Position numbers and translations under genes: made by a program. DNA of 64,000 nucleotides, taken from contig JAEYPO010000036.1 in NCBI GenBank assembly GCA_023410595.1, positions 1 to 64,000 on the forward strand, read 5' to 3'. Position 1 is the first letter of the stretch, and each line of letters starts with the position of its first letter. Below the pieces are notes generated by a model that was given only the letters and a program-made list of their open reading frames with translations, did no database searches and was not told the origin of the DNA. The DNA comes from Bacillota bacterium. GTDB lineage: Bacteria > Bacillota > Clostridia > Christensenellales > SZUA-584. Positions 46,068 through 54,721 of this stretch are shown here, piece after piece.

Positions 46068-46739
46068 CTAGCCCGCCCTGTAGCCAAGGCCGCGGACGGT
46101 CTGTATTATACGTGGATTTTGCGGGTCGTCCTCTATCTTTTCGCGCAGCCGCTTTATATACACCGTCAGCGTGTTGTCGTTCACGAACTCGCCCGCGACG
46201 TCCCATATGGATAAGAGCTGCGCGCGCGTAAGTACCTGGCCGGGATAGGCGGCGAGCGTCAAGAGCAGGCGGTATTCCAAAGCGGATAAAGGTATGTCCT
46301 CGCCGTTCTTCGATACCTTTGCCTGCTTCGTGTTTATGCGCAGCCCGGCAAGGCTTATCTCGTCCGCGTTCTCCGCCGGTTTATCGGCGCGGCGCAGCAC
46401 TGTGCGCAGGCGCGACATCAGCTCGCGTATGCGGAACGGCTTCGTAATGTAGTCGTCGGCGCCCATATCTAGGCCCATTACGACGTTCACCTCGTCGTCG
46501 CACGCCGTTAAGAACACTACCGGCTTGTCGCCCAGCGCTTTTATCTGTCTGCATATGTCGTAACCGCTGCCGTCGGGCAGCGACAGGTCGAGTATCGCTA
46601 AGTCGAACGGGCTTTGGAGCGCTATCTTCGCCTGAGCGGCGTTATAAGCCGTGACGACGCCGTAGCCCTCCTGCCTGAGCGAATATTCGAGGCCCATCAC
46701 TATTGTTTTATCGTCTTCAACCAGCAAAACTGTTTTCAT
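46068..46739 (-). CDS. OmpR/PhoB-family response regulator
   Basis: 223 residues. Receiver domain with acidic pair EDD (8-10), phospho-acceptor Asp in LAILDLSLPDG (about 52), Thr in FLTAC and Lys in YITKPF. Winged-helix C-terminus (LSALEYRLLLTLAAYPGQV, then DNTLTVYIKRLREKIEDD). Genes for kinase, ATPase and permease follow on the same strand. It probably binds the TGACAGTTTTGTCA boxes found before this gene and before the ATPase gene. Confidence 0.94.
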   Translation of the reverse strand: MKTVLLVEDDKTIVMGLEYSLRQEGYGVVTAYNAAQAKIALQSPFDLAILDLSLPDGSGYDICRQIKALGDKPVVFLTACDDEVNVVMGLDMGADDYITKPFRIRELMSRLRTVLRRADKPAENADEISLAGLRINTKQAKVSKNGEDIPLSALEYRLLLTLAAYPGQVLTRAQLLSIWDVAGEFVNDNTLTVYIKRLREKIEDDPQNPRIIQTVRGLGYRAG

Positions 46740-46748
46740 AACAGTTTA

Positions 46749-46790
46749 ATTATAGCCGCAATTCGTGTTTTTTGCATGACAGTTTTGTCA
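46749..46790 (-). promoter_or_regulatory. Promoter and regulator box of the two-component operon
   Basis: On the minus strand a TATAAT -10 (46754-46749) and TGCAAA -35 (46776-46771) are 16 bases apart. The box TGACAGTTTTGTCA (46777-46790) abuts the upstream edge of the -35. A weak -35 with a regulator box beside it is the usual layout for activation by OmpR-type proteins, suggesting autoregulation. Confidence 0.65.
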
Positions 46791-46829
46791 CCCGTGAAAT
46801 AACGACCGCACCAATGACAGATAATAAAG

Positions 46830-47042
46830 TTGGTTGGTGAAGGTAATGAAAGACAGCAGAAAATATCCGCCCCGCGCCTTGCGATGATGGCGCTTGGCAC
46901 GGTTATCGGCGGTTCGTTCTTCTTAGGGTCCACCGTTGCGCTAAAGGCCGCGGGCCCAGGCATCGTTGTATCGTATTTACTCGGCGGGCTGCTCTATATA
47001 ACAATATGTCTCATTAAAAGGAAGGCCGGAGCCAATAAGTGA
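46830..47042 (+). pseudogene. Remnant of an amino acid permease
   Basis: About 70 residues: KISAPRLAMMALGTVIGG, then FFLGSTVALKAAGPGIVVSY, LLGGLLY, which is the first-helix signature of APC-family amino acid permeases (normally over 400 residues). It breaks off into a short basic tail and a stop. No start with a good ribosome site is in this frame (TTG 46830), while a better spaced ATG at 46842-46847 is in another frame. An internal deletion, probably with a frameshift, explains this. Confidence 0.65.
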
Positions 47043-47623
47043 GCGGCTCAGAAATCTTCAGGCCGGGACTATGGCCGGAGCATGACGTCCCCGAATACGC
47101 CGCAGGGTGCGTAAGCTGCGAATTGTGCAAGCAACGCACGAGTATCGTCTGGGGCGAGGGAAATCCTGAGGCGGACGTTATTGTGTTACTCGACAATCCG
47201 GGCAGCAGGGAAGATAGGGAAGGAAACGAGTTTGTTTGCGGAGCGAGGCAGGCGCTGCAACGGGCGGCGTTTGAGGCGGGCTTTGCCTCGCGGGAACTTT
47301 ATATAACGTACATATTGAAATGCAGGCCGAAGCGGGCGTATGATAAGGAACTTGCACGGGAGATATGCATGGTGCACCTTAGGCGGCAGCTTAGCGAGCA
47401 CAGCTATAAAGCGGCGTTTTGCCTGGGGGATACGGCAGTCAAATCGTTTTTCGGCGACCCCGCGTTAAGCGCAAAGGACTTAAGGAACGCGTGGCATACT
47501 GTTAGGGGCATTCCTACGTATGTGAGCTACCATCCGCTCGCAGTCAGAAGAAGGCCCAACCTCTACAACAATTTTCTCAGCGATTGGAAAGCCGTAAGGG
47601 AATATATAGTCAAAGCGCTTTAA
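47039..47623 (+). CDS. Uracil-DNA glycosylase superfamily protein (family 4-like, FeS)
   Basis: 194 residues from GTG 47039, overlapping the permease remnant by four bases. Cysteine pairs CELC (27, 30) and C-x14-C (KCRPKRAYDKELAREIC) fit the 4Fe-4S cluster of family 4 UDGs. Motif A is shifted: LDNPGSREDREGNEFV instead of the usual GEAPG-x-x-ED-x-x-G-x-PFV. The C-terminal YHPLAVRRRPNLY supplies the motif-2 HP. It should remove uracil or a related damaged base. No repair-gene neighbours. Confidence 0.8.
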   Translation: MSGSEIFRPGLWPEHDVPEYAAGCVSCELCKQRTSIVWGEGNPEADVIVLLDNPGSREDREGNEFVCGARQALQRAAFEAGFASRELYITYILKCRPKRAYDKELAREICMVHLRRQLSEHSYKAAFCLGDTAVKSFFGDPALSAKDLRNAWHTVRGIPTYVSYHPLAVRRRPNLYNNFLSDWKAVREYIVKAL

Positions 47624-47686
47624 AAGCTGCGCTTATTGTGCTATTGTTTTAAAGAGATATAAACTGCAAACATGAGAGGCATAAAT

Positions 47687-48886
47687 ATGAAAAAGTTCAC
47701 AAATTTCAAACTTAATATGTACACGGACATATTGTTCGGCAAAGGGACGGCCGGCCAGGTCGCGAAAAAAGTCAGGCAGCACGGCGGAAGTAAGGTCATG
47801 CTCGTGTATGGCGGAGGAAGCATAAAGAAGTCGGGGCTATTTGATACCGTGACAGGGGCGCTTAAAAGCGAAGGTATACCTTTTGTGGAGTTCGGAGGCG
47901 TGCGCGCAAACCCGTATCGCACTGAAGCTTACAAAGCGCTTGAGCTTGCGAAGAAGGAAAACGTAGATTTTCTGCTGGGAGTAGGCGGGGGCAGCGTAAT
48001 AGACACCGCGAAGGCAATAGCTTTGGGGCTTAATTACGAAGGCGACTTATGGGATTTCTATTCGGGCAGGGCGGTGCCTGCGGGCATGAGGAGCGTGGGC
48101 GCTGTGAACACGATAGCGGCGGCGGGAAGCGAGACAAGCGGCGCGACGGTGCTTGTGGACGACATGGGTGCAAAGCTGAAGAAGTCCATAATGAACCCGG
48201 ACGTGCAAAGGCCGAAGTTCGCTATTATGGACCCGGAGCTTACGTATTCGGTACCGGCTTACCAGACGGCAGCGGGAGCTGTCGACATATTCTCGCACAC
48301 GTTCGAGAGGTTTTTCGTGGACAGCGCAAGCTTTCTGGGCGACGAGTTCGCGGCGGGCGTGCTGCGCACTGTCGTAAAGTACGCGCCGATTGCGATTGGA
48401 AAGCCTGACGATTACGAAGCGCGCGCCGAGCTGATGCTGGCGGGGTCAATGTCGCATAACGATATAACAAGCGTAGGCAGGAGCGGCCAGGTGCTGCAGG
48501 TGCACGGCATGGAGATGTACCTAAGCGGCCATTACGACAACGCGCACGGCGCGGGGCTCTCTATGCTAATGCCCGCTTGGCTCGATTACGTGGCCCAAAA
48601 CGGCGGGGATGAGAGGCTGGGGCGCTTAGCCCAGTTTGCCGTAATGGTATTCGGCGTTCAGCCTGACATGCAGGATATAAAAGGCGTTGCGCTTGAGGGA
48701 ATAAGAAGGTTTCGCGCGTGGCTTAAAGGTATGGGCATGCCACTCAAATTTGCGGACCTTAACATACCCGCAGCGGATATACCCGAAATGGTGAAGCTTT
48801 GCAGGTGTAATGACGAAGGCATACTCAAGGGCTTTTTGGATCTCGACAAGAAGGCGGTGGAGGACATCTACAGGAGCCTTACATAA
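47687..48886 (+). CDS. Iron-containing alcohol dehydrogenase (butanol-dehydrogenase-like)
   Basis: 399 residues; GAGAGG precedes ATG 47687, while an ATG at 47672 is less well placed. NAD(P)-binding GVGGGSVIDTAKA is near residue 95. Metal ligands are visible as Asp/His in AVDIFSHTFER and the two His of VHGMEMYLSG and HYDNAHGAGLSML. The sequence most resembles the NADPH-dependent YqhD/BdhA type. It reduces aldehydes to alcohols in fermentation. Single gene with a terminator after it. Confidence 0.92.
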   Translation: MKKFTNFKLNMYTDILFGKGTAGQVAKKVRQHGGSKVMLVYGGGSIKKSGLFDTVTGALKSEGIPFVEFGGVRANPYRTEAYKALELAKKENVDFLLGVGGGSVIDTAKAIALGLNYEGDLWDFYSGRAVPAGMRSVGAVNTIAAAGSETSGATVLVDDMGAKLKKSIMNPDVQRPKFAIMDPELTYSVPAYQTAAGAVDIFSHTFERFFVDSASFLGDEFAAGVLRTVVKYAPIAIGKPDDYEARAELMLAGSMSHNDITSVGRSGQVLQVHGMEMYLSGHYDNAHGAGLSMLMPAWLDYVAQNGGDERLGRLAQFAVMVFGVQPDMQDIKGVALEGIRRFRAWLKGMGMPLKFADLNIPAADIPEMVKLCRCNDEGILKGFLDLDKKAVEDIYRSLT

Positions 48887-48900
48887 AGTACATAGCACTA

Positions 48901-48931
48901 AAAGCCTGTTTCAGAAACGGGCTTTTATTTT
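48901..48931. terminator. Terminator between convergent genes
   Basis: AAAGCCTGTTT and AAACGGGCTTT pair around CAG and are followed by ATTTTTT. It ends the alcohol dehydrogenase transcript and overlaps the last codons of the convergent flavin reductase gene. Confidence 0.75.
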
Positions 48932-49425
48932 TTCAGCACGCTTAATATCTCGCCTATGTAAAGCCTGTGCAGATCGCCGCTCGGATATACTGCGGAAAAC
49001 ACCTCGGGAGCGTCGGCCGTTTCTTTAGCGACGTCGGCGTGTAAAAGCTTGCGGCAGAGGAATATGAGGTTTGCTTCCATAAACGCCGTCGTGCCGCCAA
49101 TGAAATAGGGGGTAAGCCCGGCTTCCTTTGCCTTGTCGCATTTGTTGCCGTGCAGATACCCACATTTGTTGAGCGCGTCGCGGTATGCTTCGTCATAGAA
49201 CGACACGGTGAACAGGCTGCTTTCGTCGAAAAACTTGCGCGTGAAGCGACTCTCGCGTATATAAACGGTAACGACGTTCTTGTTCCAGAACATGCCGAAC
49301 CCCGCCCAGCTGGCTGTCATCATGTTAAAGCCGCTCTCGCTGCCGGCGGCAAGCAGCGCCCATTCGCTGCCTATCTTTGTAAACGGATTCATACTGAGTT
49401 CGTTAATATTTATCTCTTTAAACAT
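48925..49425 (-). CDS. Flavin reductase-like FMN-binding protein
   Basis: 166 residues from the ATG at 49425, which follows AAGGAG with six-base spacing; the ATG at 49440 lies before that ribosome site. The split-barrel flavin reductase fold is recognisable: FNMMTASWAGFGMFWNK, then VTVYIRESRFTRKFFDES, LFTVSFYDE, and ECx-like HADVAKE near the end. Such proteins bind FMN and exchange electrons with NAD(P)H or a partner. Substrate unknown. Confidence 0.85.
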   Translation of the reverse strand: MFKEININELSMNPFTKIGSEWALLAAGSESGFNMMTASWAGFGMFWNKNVVTVYIRESRFTRKFFDESSLFTVSFYDEAYRDALNKCGYLHGNKCDKAKEAGLTPYFIGGTTAFMEANLIFLCRKLLHADVAKETADAPEVFSAVYPSGDLHRLYIGEILSVLKK

Positions 49426-49740
49426 TTGTGACTCCTTCATTTTGAATCGGTCTTTTTTACTGCAAAGACCCGGCTATTAAGGCGGTAATCTATACGCTTT
49501 ATTATGCGCACAACTTTAAAAAACAAGCGGGAAGTTTAAGTTACCGTTATAATACCAGAACGTTCAAACATATGCAAATACGCCCAATATGAATGTAATC
49601 AATTAACCTTAAAAACGTCGTTTCTTGGCAGCAGATAATGGTTAGAGAATCTGTTTGACTTTTCAGTAACGGCGCTGTTTTAATAATTATATAAAAGGAT
49701 TGCTGGTTTGTATGCGCAGCGCGCCGGATGTCATATTTTA
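49426..49740. other. Gene-free stretch before the S9 peptidase
   Basis: About 315 bases of AT-rich spacer between divergent genes. I see no credible gene, RNA or strong hairpin apart from weak A/T runs; the promoter of the peptidase gene follows directly. Confidence 0.5.
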
Positions 49741-49769
49741 TTGTTTGTTCATATTCTTTCTGATACAAT
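49741..49769 (+). promoter_or_regulatory. Sigma-A-type promoter of the S9 peptidase gene
   Basis: TTGTTT (49741-49746) and TACAAT (49764-49769) are separated by 17 bases, 36 bases before the ATG with AAGGAGG between. Five of six bases match the -10 consensus. Confidence 0.6.
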
Positions 49770-49804
49770 TATTAAGAAATAATCGACGTTTCAAGGAGGA
49801 ATAT

Positions 49805-51835
49805 ATGCCAAAGAGACTTTTTGTCGTTTTTATATGCGCAGCGCTTGTTATGTCGGCGCTTACGGGCTGCATACAGCTGCGGCAGTATGTTAAGGACTCG
49901 CCGTCCGCGAGCGCGTCTGAGTCCGCCGGGCCTTCGGCCACGGAAGCGCCCGGCAGTCTGCCTACGCTTCCCAACAACGGCGCCGATATAATACCCATAG
50001 ACGTATTTACTACATATATAGAATATACGCCTCCTGATATCTCTGACGACGGCAACACGATACTTTTCCGTCACGTGAAAGACATGACGGACGAGATAGT
50101 GGCAAAGGACATTGCGACGGGCAATGAAACGTCTGTCGTATGGCCGGGCGAGGCGGCGGGCATACCAAGCTTTTGCTGGGCGCCCGACGGTGAGACCGTG
50201 CTCTTTTTTGTGGACAACATGGGAGACGAGAACTACGGGCTTTATACGTCCGACATAAAGACGGGGGAAACGAAAACGATACTGCCCGGAGGCACTAACA
50301 ACTGCTATTACGTAGCGGAAGACCCTAACAACGATAAACAGATATACGTCGAAATAATGGATTTTACAAGATCGCTATTCGATCTTTACCTAATAAACTA
50401 CCAAACGGGCGAAAAGAAGCTCGTAATTGCAAACCCCGGAGATATAACCGGATATACGTTTGACGACTCAGGAAACCTTAAGCTGATAACCACGACCGAC
50501 TCAAGCGCGGGGCAGCACGTCTTTGCTAATAAAGGGTTTAGTTATGACACTACAGAATTCAGACAGGACGACTGGCAGGAGATACTCAGCTGGGGCTACG
50601 AGGACGCGGATTCGAGCGGCGCGTGGGGGCTGATGCCGGACGGCAATAAGCTGCTTTACATAGATTCCTCCGCCAGCAATACTACCACGATGTACGAATA
50701 CGATATGAGCACGGGCGAAAAGGCCGAAGTTTTCAACGACCCTGATTACGACATCGCCGGTTCGTGGACGGACTTAGAGCTTGGAAAGGTGACCGCAGTC
50801 ACGGTATACGGCCAGAAGAACGAGTGGCATGTGCTTGATCCGTCTTTCCAGGACGATTATGATGTGCTTATCACGGCGGGCGACAACTTCGAGATAATCG
50901 ACTCAAGTGAAAACGACGAATACTGGATAGTAGCGTATATCAGCGACGTGCAGGAGACGGACTATTACCTTTACGATATGGCCAGTCATGAGCTTAAAGG
51001 GCTTTATAACGCACAGCCCGATTTGCAGCAGTACGACTTCGCTGCCATGGAGCCGTTCTCGTATACCGCAGGAGACGGCCTTAAAATAGAAGGGTACGCA
51101 ACGTTCCCGGCGGGCGTGGAAAAAAAGGATCTGCCCACCGTTATGCTCGTGCACGGCGGCCCGTGGACAAGGGACAGCTGGGAATACAATTCGGAGGTGC
51201 AGTTCCTTGCCAACAGGGGATACCTCGTGCTGCAGGTCAACTACAGGGGCTCGTCGGGCTACGGCAAGGATTTCATGAAAGCGGGCGATATGGAATGGGG
51301 CGGACTGATGCATCAGGACATATTGGACGCGGTAGACTACGCCGTCGCGCAAGGGTGGACCGACCCTGAAAGGGTGGGCGTTTACGGAGCGTCGTATGGC
51401 GGCTATGAAGCGCTTGTTTCCGCCGCTTTTTCCTCCGACGTGTTCAAGTGTGCCGTAGACGCATTCGGGCCGTCGAGCCTTTTAACATTCATAGATTCCA
51501 TACCGCCTCAATGGTCGACGGAACGCGCGAGCCTTATTAAGTCTATAGGCGACCCCGACAAGGACGCGGAATTAATGAAGTCGCGCTCGCCGCTGTATTA
51601 CGCCGCGGATATGAAGATACCGCTGCTGATTGCGCAGGGCGACAACGATCCGCGCGTGCCACAGCAGGAGTCGGATCAGATGGTGCAGGCGCTTAAAGAC
51701 GCCGGTACGCCTGTGGATTACATGCTGTTTACAGATACCGGCCACGGGTTCAACTCGGACGCGGACAGGGTGAAATTTTACTCGGAGATGGAACAGTTCT
51801 TCGCGGATTACCTGGGCGGAAGAACTGAGGGATAA
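49805..51835 (+). CDS. Lipid-anchored S9-family prolyl oligopeptidase-like peptidase
   Basis: 676 residues, AAGGAGG eight bases before ATG 49805. The signal ends in lipobox LTGC (Cys about 22), followed by a Ser/Ala/Pro-rich linker. A beta-propeller (about 60-415; blade phrases such as SFCWAPDGETVLFFVDN) precedes an alpha/beta hydrolase with VHGGPWTRD (oxyanion), nucleophile Ser530 in GASYGGYE, Asp in QGDNDPRVP and His in TGHGF. It cuts short peptides or acyl-peptides outside the membrane. Single gene with its own promoter and terminator. Confidence 0.92.
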   Translation: MPKRLFVVFICAALVMSALTGCIQLRQYVKDSPSASASESAGPSATEAPGSLPTLPNNGADIIPIDVFTTYIEYTPPDISDDGNTILFRHVKDMTDEIVAKDIATGNETSVVWPGEAAGIPSFCWAPDGETVLFFVDNMGDENYGLYTSDIKTGETKTILPGGTNNCYYVAEDPNNDKQIYVEIMDFTRSLFDLYLINYQTGEKKLVIANPGDITGYTFDDSGNLKLITTTDSSAGQHVFANKGFSYDTTEFRQDDWQEILSWGYEDADSSGAWGLMPDGNKLLYIDSSASNTTTMYEYDMSTGEKAEVFNDPDYDIAGSWTDLELGKVTAVTVYGQKNEWHVLDPSFQDDYDVLITAGDNFEIIDSSENDEYWIVAYISDVQETDYYLYDMASHELKGLYNAQPDLQQYDFAAMEPFSYTAGDGLKIEGYATFPAGVEKKDLPTVMLVHGGPWTRDSWEYNSEVQFLANRGYLVLQVNYRGSSGYGKDFMKAGDMEWGGLMHQDILDAVDYAVAQGWTDPERVGVYGASYGGYEALVSAAFSSDVFKCAVDAFGPSSLLTFIDSIPPQWSTERASLIKSIGDPDKDAELMKSRSPLYYAADMKIPLLIAQGDNDPRVPQQESDQMVQALKDAGTPVDYMLFTDTGHGFNSDADRVKFYSEMEQFFADYLGGRTEG

Positions 51836-51853
51836 TATACAATAATGGGAAGC

Positions 51854-51892
51854 AAAGGATGGCCGGGATAAAACTTTCTGGTCATCCTTTTT
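51854..51892 (+). terminator. Terminator of the S9 peptidase gene
   Basis: AAAGGATGGCC pairs with GGTCATCCTTT (one mismatch) over a 15-base loop, ending TTTTTG. It starts about 20 bases after the stop. Confidence 0.75.
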
Positions 51893-51952
51893 GTTTCCGG
51901 ATGCTTTGCTGCCTTAATAACCCTGTTTTGCGGGCAGCCAAAGCTGCGGTTA

Positions 51953-52375
51953 TTAACCCTTTTCGTCTATGAATTCGCACATCAGCCTTACGGCGCTGCG
52001 CACGATCTCGCCGCAGGGCTTTACCTCCGGATGCTCCGAAGCCTCGGCCGCAGCCAGCAGGTCGCGGCAGATAAGCGAGCCGTGAAGCGCCCTGAATCTT
52101 TCGGCGAGTTCCTGAACGAGCGCGTAGTGCGCCTGCTTGCCGGCGTCGTCGTGGTAATCGCCATAAAGCATACCCGCTATTATCGCCATGCCCGAAAAAG
52201 CGCCGCACACCTCCCCAAGCATTCCAAAGCCTCCTCCGAACGAGGAAGAAAGCATTAGCGCCGTTTTTTCGTCGAGGCCCGCGACGTCCGCAAAGCTCGC
52301 CGTCACCGCTTGGGCACAGTTGTAGCCGCGCGAGTGGTAATCGTCCGCCAGCTTAACCCGTTGATTTACAGTCAT
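51953..52375 (-). CDS. C_GCAxxG_C_C family protein
   Basis: 140 residues; GAGG before the ATG at 52375. The family marks are in order: NCAQAV near residue 20, SSSFGGGFGMLGEVCGAFSG near 48-65 and a C-terminal pair of Cys (LICRDLL, KPCGEIV). Members are small, probably redox- or metal-linked proteins of anaerobes whose role is not settled. Stands alone. Confidence 0.88.
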   Translation of the reverse strand: MTVNQRVKLADDYHSRGYNCAQAVTASFADVAGLDEKTALMLSSSFGGGFGMLGEVCGAFSGMAIIAGMLYGDYHDDAGKQAHYALVQELAERFRALHGSLICRDLLAAAEASEHPEVKPCGEIVRSAVRLMCEFIDEKG

Positions 52376-52568
52376 AGTCAGTTTACCTCACATTCTTTTA
52401 CACTATAACAATAAGGCCTTGGCGCCGCAACACTAAAAAGACATAAAAAGAGACTGCGTATTTAAGTTTAAAAGGACATACGGACGTCGCCCGCAATACG
52501 CATGTTTCCGTACTTGATTTCTGTGTTATAATATAATAGTCGAAAAACCACAAACGAAGGGAAAGCGT

Positions 52569-53945
52569 ATGAAAAGCAGTATGTCAAAATACGACATAGC
52601 GATAGTGGGAGGCGGTATAAGCGGCCTTATGGCGGCTTTGCGTCTGAGCAAGGAAAACCCGAATTTAAATATAATACTTATTGAGAAAGGGCTGCCGCTC
52701 GAATCGCGCAACTGCCCGCTGGTAAAGGGAAAATCGGGCGTGTGCCTTAAGTGCCCGCACTGCGCAATAATGGAGGGCATGGCAGGCGCCGGTGCGTTCA
52801 GCGACGGCAAATACGTTATTTCCACCGAGTACGGCGGATGGCTCACTGATATACTCGAAAGGGATGTAGTTATAGACTACATCGAGCAGGCGGATGATAT
52901 ACTCGTGGGCTTCGGCGCGTCCGCACAGCGGTATCACCCCGACAACGAGCTTAAAACGCTTTGCCTGCAGAACGATCTGCATATGCAGCAAGCCGAGCTT
53001 AAACACCTCGGTACCGACTCAAATTACATAACAATGAAGCACATGATAGAGGAAGTCTCAAGGCGCGTAGAGATAGTGACGCAGACGGAAGTCGTGGACA
53101 TAGACAAGGACGCTCATATACTGATAACGCCGGACGGGGAAATCGCCGCCGACGTCATACTGCTCGCCATAGGCCGGGTGGGCAGCCGGTGGTTCGGCGG
53201 GTGGTGCAGGAAGAACGGCATACGCATGTCCAACAATCAGGTGGATATAGGCGTGCGCGTCGAGCTTCCGGCGCTTGTATGGGACCATTTTTCCAAGAAG
53301 ATATACGAGCCGAAGATATGGTACAGGAGCAAGCGCTACGGCGACGTTACGAGAATGTTCTGCTTCAATGAGCGGGGCAACGTTGTCATGGAAAACACTG
53401 ACGGGGTGCTTACCGTAAATGGCCACGCTTATAAGGACGAAGCGAGGAAAACGGAGAACTCGAACTTTGCGCTCTTAAGCACTACGATGTTTACGCAGCC
53501 GTTTGACAACCCGATAGAGTACGCGCGCTACGTTGCGTCGCTCGCAAATCTGATAAGCGGCGGCAGCGTGCTCGTACAGCGGCTGGGCGATCTGGAGGCC
53601 GGCAGGCGCACTAACGAGCTGCGCCTTCGCGACGCTACTACAAAGCCTACGCTTAACGTAGTGCCGGGGGATCTTAGCCTCTGCATGCCCAAACGCCAGC
53701 TTGACAACATCGTGGAGACGCTGCACGCGCTCGACCGGGTGGCGCCGGGTACGGCGAACTTTGATACGCTGCTTTACGGCGTGGAATGTAAATATTATTC
53801 CGCGAGGCCGGCGGCAAATGATTTCGAGCTGGATGGCTGCAAGCGAATATACGCCGCGGGGGACGGAGCGGGCTTCACAAGGTCTCTTTCGCATGCGGCC
53901 GCGAACGGGCTGTATATCGCGGACAAGATACTGAACGAAAAATAA
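52569..53945 (+). CDS. FAD-dependent oxidoreductase (COG2509-like)
   Basis: 458 residues; GGGAAAG before ATG 52569. N-terminal Rossmann fold YDIAIVGGGISGLMAALRL with acidic end LIEKG, then a Cys-rich loop (NCPLVKGKSGVCLKCPHC) that could hold a metal or FeS group, and a second FAD motif IYAAGDGAGFTRSLSHAAANG at the end, here shortened to AAGDGAGFTRSLSHA. The layout matches uncharacterised clostridial FAD dehydrogenases. Substrate unknown. Confidence 0.88.
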   Translation: MKSSMSKYDIAIVGGGISGLMAALRLSKENPNLNIILIEKGLPLESRNCPLVKGKSGVCLKCPHCAIMEGMAGAGAFSDGKYVISTEYGGWLTDILERDVVIDYIEQADDILVGFGASAQRYHPDNELKTLCLQNDLHMQQAELKHLGTDSNYITMKHMIEEVSRRVEIVTQTEVVDIDKDAHILITPDGEIAADVILLAIGRVGSRWFGGWCRKNGIRMSNNQVDIGVRVELPALVWDHFSKKIYEPKIWYRSKRYGDVTRMFCFNERGNVVMENTDGVLTVNGHAYKDEARKTENSNFALLSTTMFTQPFDNPIEYARYVASLANLISGGSVLVQRLGDLEAGRRTNELRLRDATTKPTLNVVPGDLSLCMPKRQLDNIVETLHALDRVAPGTANFDTLLYGVECKYYSARPAANDFELDGCKRIYAAGDGAGFTRSLSHAAANGLYIADKILNEK

Positions 53946-53950
53946 GGCGG

Positions 53951-54583
53951 TTATATCAGCTTATCTACCGCGCCCCATACGAAGTTTCCGCCGAAGAAGA
54001 CGAGCAAAGCGCCCAAGATCGCTATTATTACGCGGTAGGGCGTTTGTTTTATAAACCTGCGCGTTTTACCGACTACAAGCGACACAAAGCCGTACCATAT
54101 AAAATCGGCGCAGAAATGGCCAATGAAGTAGATTATTACGCCTATGTAGCCCAGCACGTTATACGCCTGCATTATAAATCCGAGGCCAATTACGGCCCAC
54201 CACAGCAGGAATCCGGGATTCGTAATGCAGATGACTGCGCTTGAGAGCATCATGCCGCGGGACGCTTCGGGCTTTTCATCCACATTGACGGCCACGTTGT
54301 TTTTTGCCGACTGCACTATCATATTCAGGCCCATGTAAACAAGAACAAGGCCGCCCGCTATGCCGACGGCTATCTGCGCCGCGTCCGATTTAAGCACAAG
54401 GTCAAGGCCAAGAAATATGAGTATTATGAGCGCTATTTCCAGAAGCGCGTGCCCGAGCGTAATCATCACCCCTGCTTTGGGCCCGGAGGATAGCGACTGT
54501 TTTATTGTGTAGGTGAGCAGCGGGCCGGGCATCATTGCCCCCGAAAACCCCACAGCCAGCGCGGAGAAAAATATCTGTGCCAT
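53951..54583 (-). CDS. LysE/RhtB-family exporter
   Basis: 210 residues. The ATG at 54583 is preferred (AAAGG upstream) over one 48 bases earlier. Six hydrophobic helices are visible, with the family start GFSGAMMPGPLLTYTIKQS and GPKAGVMITLGHALLE. Members export basic or neutral amino acids or related metabolites. Convergent with the FAD oxidoreductase gene (5 bases apart). Confidence 0.9.
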   Translation of the reverse strand: MAQIFFSALAVGFSGAMMPGPLLTYTIKQSLSSGPKAGVMITLGHALLEIALIILIFLGLDLVLKSDAAQIAVGIAGGLVLVYMGLNMIVQSAKNNVAVNVDEKPEASRGMMLSSAVICITNPGFLLWWAVIGLGFIMQAYNVLGYIGVIIYFIGHFCADFIWYGFVSLVVGKTRRFIKQTPYRVIIAILGALLVFFGGNFVWGAVDKLI

Positions 54584-54721
54584 ATCGACAGCCTTTGCGA
54601 AATTCGGCGAAAATTTTTTATATAGTATCATTAAAATATAACAATGTCAAAAATTATATTTTGAAGTTTAACGCGATGAGAACCGCGCGCATATCATATA
54701 TAGGTGAGAGGGGGTTTTTAT

